Shown piece after piece: positions 9,539 to 18,849 of a DNA stretch of 44,658 nt. Under the pieces are notes generated by a model. It was given only the letters and a program-made list of their open reading frames with translations. It did no database searches and was not told the DNA's origin. Numbering within the stretch: the first letter of the stretch is position 1; each line of letters begins with the position of its first letter. The position numbers were made by a program, and so were the translations under genes. This stretch comes from Alphaproteobacteria bacterium (GTDB lineage: Bacteria; Pseudomonadota; Alphaproteobacteria; Micavibrionales; Micavibrionaceae). Location of the stretch: positions 1 through 44,658 of the forward strand of contig RZZS01000015.1 of the NCBI GenBank assembly GCA_009929775.1, written 5' to 3'.

Positions 9539-10639
9539 ATGACAAAAGTCTCACCGCTTCCCCGCCTGTTTCAGAAACACAAACCATACGCCCGCCACAT
9601 CGGCGTGATTTTCGGCGATCCATCGCTCCCCGATCACGTCAAACCGGAAGGGCGCTTTACTCAGCGCGACCACGACGAGCGGGAGGATTTTCTCGCAACG
9701 CTGCGTTCGCTGCCCGGCTACGAAATTACGGTCTTTCTCAATCACGCCAACCTGGTGGAAGAGTTGCGCTTTCGGTGTCCGGATATGGTTCTGAACCTGT
9801 GCGACAACGGCTATCTCAACGATCCGCGCAAGGAGATGCACATCACGGCGATGCTGGAGATGCTGGACATTCCCTATACCGGCTCCGGGCCCTTCGCGCT
9901 CTCGGCGGCCTATGACAAGTCGCTCGTCGCCGCTACCTGCAAGGCGGTGGGGGTGGCCGTGCCGGAAGAGTATCTGCTGCGCAGGGGCGAGGCGTTTGAC
10001 GATTCGCGCTGGGACGCGTTTCCGGCTTTTGTCAAACCGAACGCCGCCGATAACAGCTTTGGCATCACGCGCGACTCGCTCTGCCACAACCGCGCGCAAC
10101 TCAGGACCGTTATCGCGAAGTTCAAAACGGACATTCCCGGTCATGACCTTCTGATCCAGGAGTTCCTGCCGGGCACGGAATACCGCGTTCTGACCCTCGG
10201 CAACCGTGTAAGCGGCTACCACTGCATGCCGGTCATGGAGCGCAATTTCGCCAGCGCGGGGGAAGGCGTTCCGAAGTTCGTCACCCGCGAGTACAAATAC
10301 GATCTTGCCGGAGAGGAGGAAACGAGCGCCCTTCGCTCGAAGCTATCCACCCTGTCGCTCGACAAGAGGGACTGGCTGGAGCGGCAATGTGTGGCCATCA
10401 TCGAGCGTTTCCAGTGCTTCGACTACACGATTTGCGACTTCCGGGCCGATGCGAACGGCAACATCAAGCTCATCGACCTGAACCCGAATCCCTCATGGGA
10501 TCGCGGTTCGCTCGTCGGGAGCTACGACATCAAGCTCGGCTACCGGTACGAGGATATCGTACGCTTTATCGTCGAATCGGCGCAAATGCGTCACTGGAAG
10601 CGGTTCGAGGCAAAGGGCCGGGAAGCGGCAACGGCCTGA
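9539..10639 (+). CDS. D-Ala-D-Ala-ligase-like ATP-grasp enzyme, copy 2
   Basis: A 366-residue ATP-grasp protein, clearly diverged from its upstream neighbour. Elements seen: DMVLNLCDNGYLND and ITAMLEMLDIPYTGSGPFAL in the N-domain, AFVKPNAADNSFGIT in the ATP-binding loop, LIQEFLPGTEYRVLTLG, and the metal-binding end IKLIDLNPNPSWDRGS. The Ddl-type EINTLPG motif is replaced by DLNPNPSW, so the substrate probably differs from D-alanine. GAAGGATG lies about 9 bases before the ATG. The next gene starts 1 base after its stop. Two non-identical ligases in series suggest two sequential peptide-bond or amide steps, or a heterodimer (inference). Confidence 0.8.
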   Translation: MTKVSPLPRLFQKHKPYARHIGVIFGDPSLPDHVKPEGRFTQRDHDEREDFLATLRSLPGYEITVFLNHANLVEELRFRCPDMVLNLCDNGYLNDPRKEMHITAMLEMLDIPYTGSGPFALSAAYDKSLVAATCKAVGVAVPEEYLLRRGEAFDDSRWDAFPAFVKPNAADNSFGITRDSLCHNRAQLRTVIAKFKTDIPGHDLLIQEFLPGTEYRVLTLGNRVSGYHCMPVMERNFASAGEGVPKFVTREYKYDLAGEEETSALRSKLSTLSLDKRDWLERQCVAIIERFQCFDYTICDFRADANGNIKLIDLNPNPSWDRGSLVGSYDIKLGYRYEDIVRFIVESAQMRHWKRFEAKGREAATA

Positions 10640-10640
10640 T

Positions 10641-11082
10641 ATGACGACCATCCGTGCGGCGCGGACCGAGGATGCGGAGGCGCTCGCGGCGCTCGAAGCG
10701 GTTTGCTTTCCCGCCGGGCTTTACGGGGTTTGCCTTCGAAGACGGGATTTCCTGAATTATGGTCGCGCAAAAAGCTACCGCCTGCTCGTCGATAACGCTT
10801 TGGGCGGCTATGTCGCAATCTGGCTTCGTCCGGGCCGCCGCACCGCCCGGCTCGTGTCGATTGCCGTGCACCCGGATCGGCAGGGCAGGGGGCTCGCAAC
10901 TGCGTTGATGGACAGTGCGGAAAACGAAGCCCGGCTTATGGGGGCGTGGCGAATGTCGCTTGAGGTGCGTGAAGATAATCTGAGGGCCCTCCAGCTCTAC
11001 CGAATACGCGGCTATGGCGATGAGGGGAGGTTGCCGCACTACTATGAAGACGGAATGGCGGCGGTGCGCCTCACACGGGTGC

Positions 11083-11102
<20 letters not shown>
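10641..11102 (+). CDS. GNAT family N-acetyltransferase (RimI-like)
   Basis: A 153-residue single-domain GNAT. The acetyl-CoA-binding motif A is LVSIAVHPDRQGRGLATALM (V.P..QG.G.A), followed by LEVREDNLRALQLYRIRGY in motif B. It starts 1 base after the preceding ligase gene, so it belongs to the kamA operon. An acyl-acceptor in that pathway, such as the amino group of beta-lysine or of a ligated product, is a reasonable guess; RimI-type protein N-terminal acetylation cannot be excluded. It is much shorter than AblB, the known beta-lysine acetyltransferase. Its 3' end overlaps the convergent minus-strand gene by 20 bases. Confidence 0.85.
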
Positions 11103-12554
<1,452 letters not shown>

Positions 12555-12558
<4 letters not shown>

Positions 12559-13031
12559 GCGCTCTCCAGTTCGATACTCATTTTGACGCCGTCCGCGCCG
12601 TCGGCGTAATAGCCGGGAAGCTCTCGCTCGTCGCGGAAGCCGAAATGCCGGTACAGGGCGCGCGTTTTCTCGTCGGACTTGCGGACCTCCAGAACGGCCC
12701 GGTCTACGCCGCGCGTCTTCAGAGCGTTCAGCGCGCTCTCCATCAAGCGTTTCCCGAAACCTTTTCCCTGAAACTCTCCCGAGACAGCGAGGGAGTAAAT
12801 GCGCCCGGGCGCGCCCGAACGCTGGAAGGCCAGAACATAGCCGACAATGCGTCCATCCTGTTCGCAGGCCCGGAATATCGCCCTCGGATTGCGCAAATGA
12901 TAGCGCATTTGCCGCAGGCTCAGACGGTCGGATGGAAAGACGTTCCGTTCGATTGTCGCGATTTGCGGCAGGTCGTTAATCCGGGCGTTCCGGATATCGA
13001 AAGCGGGAATAGGAGCGTCAGGCGGCGTCAT
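12555..13031 (-). CDS. GNAT family N-acetyltransferase (RimI-like) paired with RLAN ligase
   Basis: A 158-residue GNAT with IYSLAVSGEFQGKGFGKRLM (motif A) and LEVRKSDEKTRALYRHFGF (motif B), the layout of RimI-type acetyltransferases. It overlaps grxD upstream by 14 bases and the RLAN ATP-grasp gene downstream by 4 bases, so it lies inside a tight three-gene minus-strand operon. In comparable operons elsewhere the GNAT is sometimes fused to a C39 peptidase; no peptidase domain is present here. A joint role with the ligase is inferred from the coupling. Confidence 0.85.
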
Positions 13032-13356
13032 TCATCGGGACGCCCTTTTCCTTGAGCATCTCCTGCAACTCTCCTTCTTTATACATCTCGCGGACGATGT
13101 CGCAGCCGCCGATGAATTCGCCCTTGATGTAGAGTTGCGGGATGGTCGGCCAGTTGGCGAAATCCTTGATCCCCTGCCGGATGTCGCTGTCTTCAAGGAC
13201 GTTAACGTCCTTGAAGGGCACGCCGAGCTGGCTGAGGATCTGGACGACGGCGGCGGAAAAGCCGCATTGCGGAAAGACGGCGGTGCCTTTCATGTACAGC
13301 ACGACGTCGTTGTTGTCGATGTCCTTGCGGATGCGGTCGAAGATAACGTTTTCCAT
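13018..13356 (-). CDS. grxD: monothiol glutaredoxin, Grx4 family
   Basis: A 112-residue glutaredoxin with the monothiol CGFS active site (C31) in MKGTAVFPQCGFS, WPTIPQLYIKGEFIGGCDI for glutathione binding, and normal length. CGFS glutaredoxins carry 2Fe-2S clusters and form complexes with BolA proteins; a BolA gene lies 65 bases upstream on the same strand, as in many Alphaproteobacteria. Its 3' end overlaps the GNAT gene. Confidence 0.95.
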   Translation of the reverse strand: MENVIFDRIRKDIDNNDVVLYMKGTAVFPQCGFSAAVVQILSQLGVPFKDVNVLEDSDIRQGIKDFANWPTIPQLYIKGEFIGGCDIVREMYKEGELQEMLKEKGVPMNDAA

Positions 13357-13421
13357 TATTACTCCATAGTCAGTTGCAAGCCGTGGTGAGTTGCGGTCAT
13401 GGATTCTTGAAACCCGCTCAC

Positions 13422-13661
13422 TTATGACTCCCCGGGAACTCCCGTCTGAAGAGCGAGAGCGTGCAATTCTCCGCCCATCTTGTCATGAAGGGTCTGATAG
13501 ACCATCTGATGCTGCTGGACGCGGCTCTTGCCGACGAAGGAAGGCGATACGACGTAGGCAGCGTAATGTTCACCGTCTCCCCGGAGGTCTTCAATGCGGA
13601 CGTCCGCATCGGGAAGTCCTTCCTTTATCATCCGGGTGATCTCTCCTGCATCCATTGCCAT
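13422..13661 (-). CDS. bolA: BolA family protein
   Basis: A 79-residue BolA/IbaG-type protein. It has the class II fold pattern: MIKEGLPDADVRIEDLRGDGEHYAAYVVS, then SFVGKSRVQQHQMVYQTL with the conserved F.G.SRV..H. motif, and the C-terminal GGELHALALQT. It forms a 2Fe-2S complex with CGFS glutaredoxin, whose gene is next. The start ATG at 13661 has GGAG nine bases upstream; an in-frame ATG at 13655 is also possible. The frame is open far upstream, but only this short C-terminal region is BolA. Confidence 0.92.
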   Translation of the reverse strand: MAMDAGEITRMIKEGLPDADVRIEDLRGDGEHYAAYVVSPSFVGKSRVQQHQMVYQTLHDKMGGELHALALQTGVPGES

Positions 13662-13741
13662 GTGCGGCTGCTCCAAAATGGGGTTCGGTACGACAAATGT
13701 AATTCGGGCCCTGAAAGACTTCAAGGCCCGCTTCGCTTCGC

Positions 13742-14278
13742 TCACAGCTTCTGCGCCGTTCCTTTTTCGAGGTCGAGAGCGAAAACGTCGCCGGACTGGA
13801 TCCACGGCTTCCTGTCTATGGACCAGATATCGAGTATCGCTTTCCACACACCGGGGTGCGATACAAGCAGAATGTCCCCGGCCTCCCCGGAAAGGTCCTC
13901 GACGAAGGCTTTGACCCGCTTGCGCAGGTCGTCCGCCGACTCGCCGCCCGGGGGCGTTTCGCCTTTCAGGGCGCGGGGCACATGGTCCCCGGCGGGCTGG
14001 CCTTCCCACTCGCCGTAATGGCGTTCGGTCAGGGCCTCTTCTTCAAGAGGGTCGGACACCGCGAGCGTTTCGGCAACGATCCCGGCGCTTTCCACGCATC
14101 GGCGCATCGGGCTCGTATAAATGACGAGATTATGCGTCGGTCGCTTCAGAAGGTAGGCGGCCCGGACGCAATCCCTGTTTCCGTCTTCGGTAAGGCCGAG
14201 ACATTCCGACCCGCTCCCCGCACAAAGCCCGGACTTGCAGGCGTAGGACTGACCGTGTTTCATGAAGTAAAGCGGCAT
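13742..14278 (-). CDS. histidine phosphatase family protein (phosphoglycerate-mutase-like)
   Basis: A 178-residue member of the histidine phosphatase superfamily. The catalytic motif reads FMKHGQS with H8; the usual Arg before the His (RHG) is Lys here. Other features are present: LTEDG near 33, YTSPMRRCVESA near 56, the acid residue region TERHYGEWEG near 84, and the second histidine in LLVSHPGVW. Substrate is unknown. ATG 14278 has GGAG seven bases upstream; the frame continues 57 bases further without a better start. The gene lies between bolA and the deaminase on the same strand. Confidence 0.82.
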   Translation of the reverse strand: MPLYFMKHGQSYACKSGLCAGSGSECLGLTEDGNRDCVRAAYLLKRPTHNLVIYTSPMRRCVESAGIVAETLAVSDPLEEEALTERHYGEWEGQPAGDHVPRALKGETPPGGESADDLRKRVKAFVEDLSGEAGDILLVSHPGVWKAILDIWSIDRKPWIQSGDVFALDLEKGTAQKL

Positions 14279-14321
14279 GGCGGGTCTCCGATCCGGTTTC
14301 GAGAGTATGATATTGGAGTCG

Positions 14322-14774
14322 CTAGTCTTCCGCAATGTCCTCGAACCACAGTTCCGGCTTTTCGCGGATGAAGCGTTCCATCAGGGCGATGCAGTCCGGG
14401 TCCTGAATCAGCGTCACCTTCACCCCGCGCTCGCGCAGGAAATTCTCGTTGCCGCCGAAATTCCTGTTTTCGCCGATGACGACATGCGGGATTTTGAACT
14501 GCACGATTGTGCCCGAACACATCATGCAGGGGCTGAGCGACGTGTAGAGAACCGTATTGCGATAACTCTTCTGCCGCCCCGCGTTGGCGAGCGCGGACAT
14601 TTCGCCGTGCAGGATCGGGCTTCCATCCTGCACGCGCATGTTGTGACCTTCGCCGAGGATGGAGCCGTCCGTTCCCGCGAGCACGGACCCGATCGGGCAG
14701 CCGCCTTCGTTATAGCTTTTGAGGGCCATCTCGTAGGCGCGGCGAAGGAGGCTCGGGTCGTATTCCATAGACAT
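14322..14774 (-). CDS. cytosine deaminase, fungal Fcy1-like (zinc nucleobase deaminase)
   Basis: A 150-residue zinc-dependent deaminase. Zinc ligands and the catalytic Glu are visible: H56-G57-E58 in ILHGEMSALANAG, and C83 and C86 in SLSPCMMCSG. It resembles yeast cytosine deaminase through much of its length, including TVLYTSLSPC, VVIGENRNFGGNENFL and the C-terminal ERFIREKPELWFEDI. That is unlike the bacterial amidohydrolase CodA or the tRNA deaminase TadA. Cytosine to uracil conversion is therefore likely, though other pterin or purine bases are possible. It starts 6 bases after the queuosine-salvage-like gene ends, so the two form an operon. Confidence 0.85.
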   Translation of the reverse strand: MSMEYDPSLLRRAYEMALKSYNEGGCPIGSVLAGTDGSILGEGHNMRVQDGSPILHGEMSALANAGRQKSYRNTVLYTSLSPCMMCSGTIVQFKIPHVVIGENRNFGGNENFLRERGVKVTLIQDPDCIALMERFIREKPELWFEDIAED

Positions 14775-14780
14775 TCTTCT

Positions 14781-15818
14781 TCAGTAGTTAAAAGAAGGCG
14801 CATCCGTAACCAGATGTTTGCGGCTGGCATAAGGTATACTTGAAAGCAGCGAATTCCCGTGAGAATTTTCCCACGTCCAGTGATCGAGTTCAACTTGGGG
14901 AATGCCGCTCCGCTCGGACATCAGACGGATCAGGTGGCGGCCGCAAATCCGGTTCTCGATTTCCGCGGGAGAGCCGATTGCAAACAAATGACCGGAATTG
15001 ATTTGCCTGAGCGTTGCAGGCGTCGGGATCAGAAGCCCTTCGACCATCATCACATGGGAAATTTTATTGTCCGGAAAAGCGGTAAGTTTGTCGAGATCGC
15101 TAAAGGGTGGCGGTCGACCCATTCGCGCCAATGCAAGCGGAAGGCTGCCTGCGATGTGCTGGGCGCGCTTGAGGATAGGAACCTCAAGCTGTATCCCGTC
15201 GCTCATAGGGTAATTATGGACGTCCCGGAATTTCGGTAGTTCCCACATGGTCCGTACAAATCGCTCGACGCTGCCCTCTGACGCCGTCAGGAGGTCGCCG
15301 AATTTTCCGTCAAAGCGGTTTTGGACAAAGAGGCCGGTTTCCTGAAGACTCTCTCGAAACATTCCGGCAATCGTATTGCTGACCGGTTTGTCCGGTACCT
15401 CGAATATATTCTTGACGTCTGCAAGCGTCAGGCTGGCCATTTTCCCCGGCGGCATTGCGTCTTCCCGCTCGAAATGATTCTTGAGACGGCGGGCGACGGT
15501 GATGTATAGACTGCTGCCTTCCGGGACGAAACCTTCCGCCTTGAGCATCGGCGAGTAGGGGCCACCGAAATTCACGCTCTCAACGCAAAACAAATAGTTC
15601 AGGGTTCGTTCGATGTCGTCCGGGTCGATAAGGTGGTAGTCATCGCTTAACAACGCGCTTTCCGGCATGCGAGGTAGTTTAAGGAGAAAGTCGTCGATCA
15701 GGCTTTCGTCGATCCGGAAGTGCCGCGCACTCGCGATAACGGCCAGATCGATTTCTCGAAGCCGGTCGTAAAGCTCGCCTTCCGGGCAGGCTTTGAGGTT
15801 GAAGTTCTGGATCGACAT
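14781..15818 (-). CDS. queuosine salvage-like protein (DUF2419/Qng1 family)
   Basis: A 345-residue protein that resembles the queuosine salvage family (PF10343), which hydrolyses queuosine 5'-phosphate to release queuine. Matching stretches are CVESVNFGGPYSP with a following AEGF...LYITVARRLKN (family VNF.FW...Y.AL..), then VPILKRAQHIAGSLPLAL, PFSDLDKLTAFPDNKISHVM, an SPAEIENRICGRHLIRLM segment and the final DHWTWENSHG (family LD..LW..G). The family is mainly eukaryotic with scattered bacteria, so this copy may be acquired. ATG 15818 is preferred over TTG 15827. It heads a two-gene operon with the deaminase. Function as Q salvage is inferred from family only. Confidence 0.7.
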   Translation of the reverse strand: MSIQNFNLKACPEGELYDRLREIDLAVIASARHFRIDESLIDDFLLKLPRMPESALLSDDYHLIDPDDIERTLNYLFCVESVNFGGPYSPMLKAEGFVPEGSSLYITVARRLKNHFEREDAMPPGKMASLTLADVKNIFEVPDKPVSNTIAGMFRESLQETGLFVQNRFDGKFGDLLTASEGSVERFVRTMWELPKFRDVHNYPMSDGIQLEVPILKRAQHIAGSLPLALARMGRPPPFSDLDKLTAFPDNKISHVMMVEGLLIPTPATLRQINSGHLFAIGSPAEIENRICGRHLIRLMSERSGIPQVELDHWTWENSHGNSLLSSIPYASRKHLVTDAPSFNY

Positions 15819-15827
15819 ACTCTGCAA

Positions 15828-16171
15828 AATCCCTCAAGGAGACGACCCTAGGAAAATATCGCGAGGGATGCAAGTGTTATGTATAAAGATGTTTTGTATT
15901 GCAGCCTGAGCCGTGTTCGGCTAGCATCGGAACAAAATTACGAAAACAAGCAGAAGATGGCTCAAACGTTCAAATCCCTTTGCCTTTCCGGTCCGCGTAA
16001 TGCGGGCGGTCTTGACGCATCCGCGCGTCAGGCCGAACACGCCGGCGCAAAGGGGCTGTAGACGCGAGACGATGATCCGCTGTCAGCCCAACCAGAAAGG
16101 CTGACAGGCAATTTTAAGAAAACAATATCGGTCCTGCCAGCCTTTCCCTGAAAAGAGAAAGGACGAAGATA
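15828..16171. other. divergent intergenic region with hairpin
   Basis: 344 bases separate divergent genes. A clean inverted repeat, CTGTCAGCC (16080-16088) and GGCTGACAG (16099-16107) with a 10-base loop, could be a terminator stem without a U-tract or an operator. Nearer the GNAT start, CCTTTC and GAAAGG (about 16140-16165) can pair and would cover the ribosome-binding site. A 60-codon plus-strand frame (15879-16061) has no recognisable features. Confidence 0.4.
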
Positions 16172-16789
16172 ATGGACGAAAAACAAAACCCGGTTTTGGT
16201 CGATCTGCCGATGCCGATCATAACGCCGCGCCTGACGCTGCGCCCGGTGATGCCGGGCGACGGTGCGGTCATCGCGGAATCGGTTGCGGAAACGATGACC
16301 GAACTCTTGCCGTGGATGCCATGGGCGAGGGCAGGGGATGCTGCCGATCCCCTCGAGCGGGAAATCTTTGCGCGGCAGATGTATGCCGATTTCATTCTGC
16401 GCAAGGACATGATGATGCTGGGCTTCGAACGGGATAGCGGGCGGCATGTGCTCTGCACGGGGCTCCACCGGCTTGACTGGGAAAAGCGTCATTTTATGAT
16501 CGGCTACTGGGTTTGCAAAAGCGCGCAGGGGCGCCGCTACGCCGCAGAAGGCGCGAATGCCCTGACACGTTACGCGTTCACGGTGCTAAAGGCCCGGGCT
16601 GTGCAGATCCTCTACGCCGAAGGTAACGACAAAAGTCGCCGCATCATCGAAAGCCTTGGCTTCGAGCGGATGGGCACTGTTCCTCTCGACCATGAAATGC
16701 CAGGCGGAGACTGGGTCGCCCAGTACAGCTATTACCGGACGAGCGCCGAAGGCCTGCCGCCGCTGGATGTTAGTTGGGGGACGGGGTAA
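16172..16789 (+). CDS. GNAT family N-acetyltransferase (RimJ/RimL type)
   Basis: A 205-residue acetyltransferase of the RimJ/RimL group. It has the typical N-terminal ITPRLTLRPVMPGDG (family .T.RL.LR....D), GYWVCKSAQGRRYAAEGANAL as the acetyl-CoA site, and YAEGNDKSRRIIESLGFERMG near the C-terminus. Such enzymes acetylate protein N-termini or small amines; the substrate is unknown. GAAAGGACGAAG precedes the ATG. The last codons and stop lie in a repeat motif (GGGGACGGGGTAAAAA, 16777-16792) that also ends another gene at 23020. Confidence 0.87.
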   Translation: MDEKQNPVLVDLPMPIITPRLTLRPVMPGDGAVIAESVAETMTELLPWMPWARAGDAADPLEREIFARQMYADFILRKDMMMLGFERDSGRHVLCTGLHRLDWEKRHFMIGYWVCKSAQGRRYAAEGANALTRYAFTVLKARAVQILYAEGNDKSRRIIESLGFERMGTVPLDHEMPGGDWVAQYSYYRTSAEGLPPLDVSWGTG

Positions 16790-16796
16790 AAACGCG

Positions 16797-16826
16797 CAAT
16801 CCTCCCCCGCTTGCGGGGGAGGATTG
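16797..16826. repeat. perfect palindrome, GC-rich hairpin
   Basis: Two 14-base arms (CAATCCTCCCCCGC and its complement) flank a TT loop. It follows the GNAT stop by 7 bases. The core CCTCCCCCGC/GCGGGGGAGG recurs in a diverged form at 36423-36449 after gcvH. It looks like a dispersed palindromic element that may stabilise or end transcripts. Confidence 0.7.
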
Positions 16827-16871
16827 GGTGCGGGCGGAACGAGCGAGATCGCAATTCAGGGAGATAACGCC

Positions 16872-17462
16872 ATGAATCCATTGGAAAACACCATCCTCTA
16901 CCTCATCGGCTTCCCCGGAACCGGGAAGTATACGATTGCGAAGGAAATCTGCCGCCAGCGTCCGGAATTCCGGCTGGTGGACAATCACCTCATCAACAAC
17001 CCGATTTTCAGCGTTATTGCAGCGGACGGGAAATCGAAACTGCCGGAGCGCGTCTGGGACAACGCGGGACAGATCTGGCGGGCTGTGTTCGATTCGATGA
17101 TTCACATTTCGCCGCCCGGGTTCAGTTTTGTGCTCACGAACTATCTTTCGCAGAGAAATCCTGACGATGTCGCATGGTTCGCCGAGGTCGAGGCGATGGC
17201 GGCGGCGCGCGGGGCGGTCTTCGTTCCCGTCCTGCTGACCATCGATCCGGTGGAGCACGTCCGCCGCATTACGCAGCCCGGTCGGAAGGAGCGCTTTAAA
17301 TGCATCGACGGTGATGCGCCGCATCGTTACGCGCGGGAAGACCGGCTCGTCGATGTGCGGCACCAGAACCTGTTGATGCTGGATGTCACGTCCTTGAGCG
17401 CCGAGGATACGGCGGGGAAGATTATCTGGCACGCGAAACGGCAAACTGCAAGCCGCTCATAA
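16872..17462 (+). CDS. P-loop kinase-like NTPase of unknown substrate
   Basis: A 196-residue protein with an N-terminal P-loop GFPGTGKYTIAKEI (about 13-26); the usual Ser/Thr after GK is Tyr here, as in some small kinase-like families. The NMP-kinase-like layout continues with DNHLINNPIF, and an Arg-containing lid region HVRRITQPGRKERFK near 142. No substrate can be assigned. The ATG at 16872 has GGGAG upstream; a longer open frame overlaps the previous gene but is not credible. Its 3' end overlaps the convergent methyltransferase gene by 6 bases. Confidence 0.7.
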   Translation: MNPLENTILYLIGFPGTGKYTIAKEICRQRPEFRLVDNHLINNPIFSVIAADGKSKLPERVWDNAGQIWRAVFDSMIHISPPGFSFVLTNYLSQRNPDDVAWFAEVEAMAAARGAVFVPVLLTIDPVEHVRRITQPGRKERFKCIDGDAPHRYAREDRLVDVRHQNLLMLDVTSLSAEDTAGKIIWHAKRQTASRS

Positions 17463-18785
17463 GGCCTGATCGGGACCGGGCAGGGGCGGTTGGACCGGTT
17501 TCGGGGAGACAGTGCGCTTCGCCCTGCGAAGAATTCGCGCAAAAATCCCGTATTCGGCGATGTACCGGCTGTATTCCCGGTAAACCGGGTCAGGCATGAG
17601 CAGTTTTTCCTCGTAACGCGCCCGCAGGAAGTAAATGCCGTTCGCGAGCAGCAGGAAAATCACGTTTTTAACCGCCCCCCAGAAAGACGTCCCCAGAAAC
17701 GGCATGTCCAGAAGCCACCACGAAACGTTCTTGGTGATATAGGCGGGATGTTTCGTCAGGCTGTACATGCCGTGGGTAAGAATGCCGCGGTGCGTCAGGT
17801 TGGAAAAACGCAATCCGAAATTCACTGTCGAGAACACGAACCCGAGATTGCACGCGAGAATCGCGCTGCCCCAGACCACGTACAGCGCCGGGTAGTTCCC
17901 GATCCAGTCGTTCCAGTCGAGACCGTCGTGCCATGCGATAAACTTGTCAAAGATTACGAAATTGAACGGCGCGTAGCACGCAAGGCAGACGACCCAGCCG
18001 CCCCACCCAGTGTCCGGCCAGCGAACATGCGCGTTCAGGAGTCGCAGCGTGAAAACGTAGCCGATGGTGCTGAGCGCGACATCCAGAAAGAAAATGGCGT
18101 GAAAGGCGGTGCTGAAGAATTCGTGCGAGTTTTTCGGCAGGCCATGGATTCGCTCAAGCGCAGCCCACTCATCGATGAAGAACATATACATCAGCGGCAG
18201 GAAAAACGCCTTGATGCAAAGTCCGAGAAAATGGTTTTTCAGTTGCGTCCTGTCCACCTGTTTTCGCAGGCCCGGAATCAAAAGAGCGCCGAAATGCCAG
18301 AATCCGTCCTTCACATCCTTCAGCGCCGCGCCGACGAACACGAAATAAAGCACGCTGACGGAAATGATCAGAGGTGCGTACATCGTCAGAAATTCGAAGA
18401 AGGGCGCGTAGTATACCTCGCCGTATACCGGCATGTTCCATACGAAGAACAGGAAGCCGACAGACAGAAGCAAGCCCAGAATTTTTACATAGAAGTCACG
18501 GGCAATAAGGAATTGGCGCAATCGGCTGGCGTAGCCGCGCCATTCGAGTCCCGTTTCTTCGTCGCGGAAAACCTTTGCGACAAAGAGATCGTAAAGCACC
18601 ATCGCTCCGGCGGCCAATGCCAGAAGGCAAAAGCTGTCGCTTACGGGATCGAAAGAATCGATAAGGGGATCGAAAGAACGGGAATCGTTTTTCAGAAACC
18701 ATGCCGTGCCGAAAAGAGCGATGCTGCCGACAATACCTGTCCATATGCTGACTGCGGAAAGCGGTTTGGCAGGTTTTGCCGTCAT
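17457..18785 (-). CDS. polytopic membrane protein with C-terminal ICMT/PEMT-like methyltransferase region
   Basis: A 442-residue integral membrane protein with about nine hydrophobic segments. The C-terminal part has the signature of isoprenylcysteine/phospholipid methyltransferases: GMYSLTKHPAYITKNVSWWL (family G.Y...RHP.Y) and FLRARYEEKLLMPDPVYREYSRYI (family R...EE..L...P.Y..Y). That predicts S-adenosylmethionine-dependent methylation of a membrane substrate; the substrate is unknown. I chose ATG 18785, with AGGAG upstream; ATG 18821 in the same frame would add 12 residues. It lies just downstream of purL on the same strand, with no evident functional link. Confidence 0.75.
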   Translation of the reverse strand: MTAKPAKPLSAVSIWTGIVGSIALFGTAWFLKNDSRSFDPLIDSFDPVSDSFCLLALAAGAMVLYDLFVAKVFRDEETGLEWRGYASRLRQFLIARDFYVKILGLLLSVGFLFFVWNMPVYGEVYYAPFFEFLTMYAPLIISVSVLYFVFVGAALKDVKDGFWHFGALLIPGLRKQVDRTQLKNHFLGLCIKAFFLPLMYMFFIDEWAALERIHGLPKNSHEFFSTAFHAIFFLDVALSTIGYVFTLRLLNAHVRWPDTGWGGWVVCLACYAPFNFVIFDKFIAWHDGLDWNDWIGNYPALYVVWGSAILACNLGFVFSTVNFGLRFSNLTHRGILTHGMYSLTKHPAYITKNVSWWLLDMPFLGTSFWGAVKNVIFLLLANGIYFLRARYEEKLLMPDPVYREYSRYIAEYGIFARILRRAKRTVSPKPVQPPLPGPDQAL

Positions 18786-18849
18786 TTTGTCTGGACTCCT
18801 GGCCTGACTCCGCTCCGCCATGACAAAACCTGCGTCTCTTCCGACCGGG

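Noticed and set aside
8500..10639. True cell-wall D-alanine-D-alanine ligases.
   Set aside because: The EINT.PG end motif of Ddl is replaced in both proteins, and the context is kamA and a GNAT instead of mur genes; retained only as Ddl-like.
15879..16061. A 60-codon plus-strand frame in the divergent intergenic region.
   Set aside because: No good ribosome-binding site, no recognisable motif, and composition unlike neighbouring genes.
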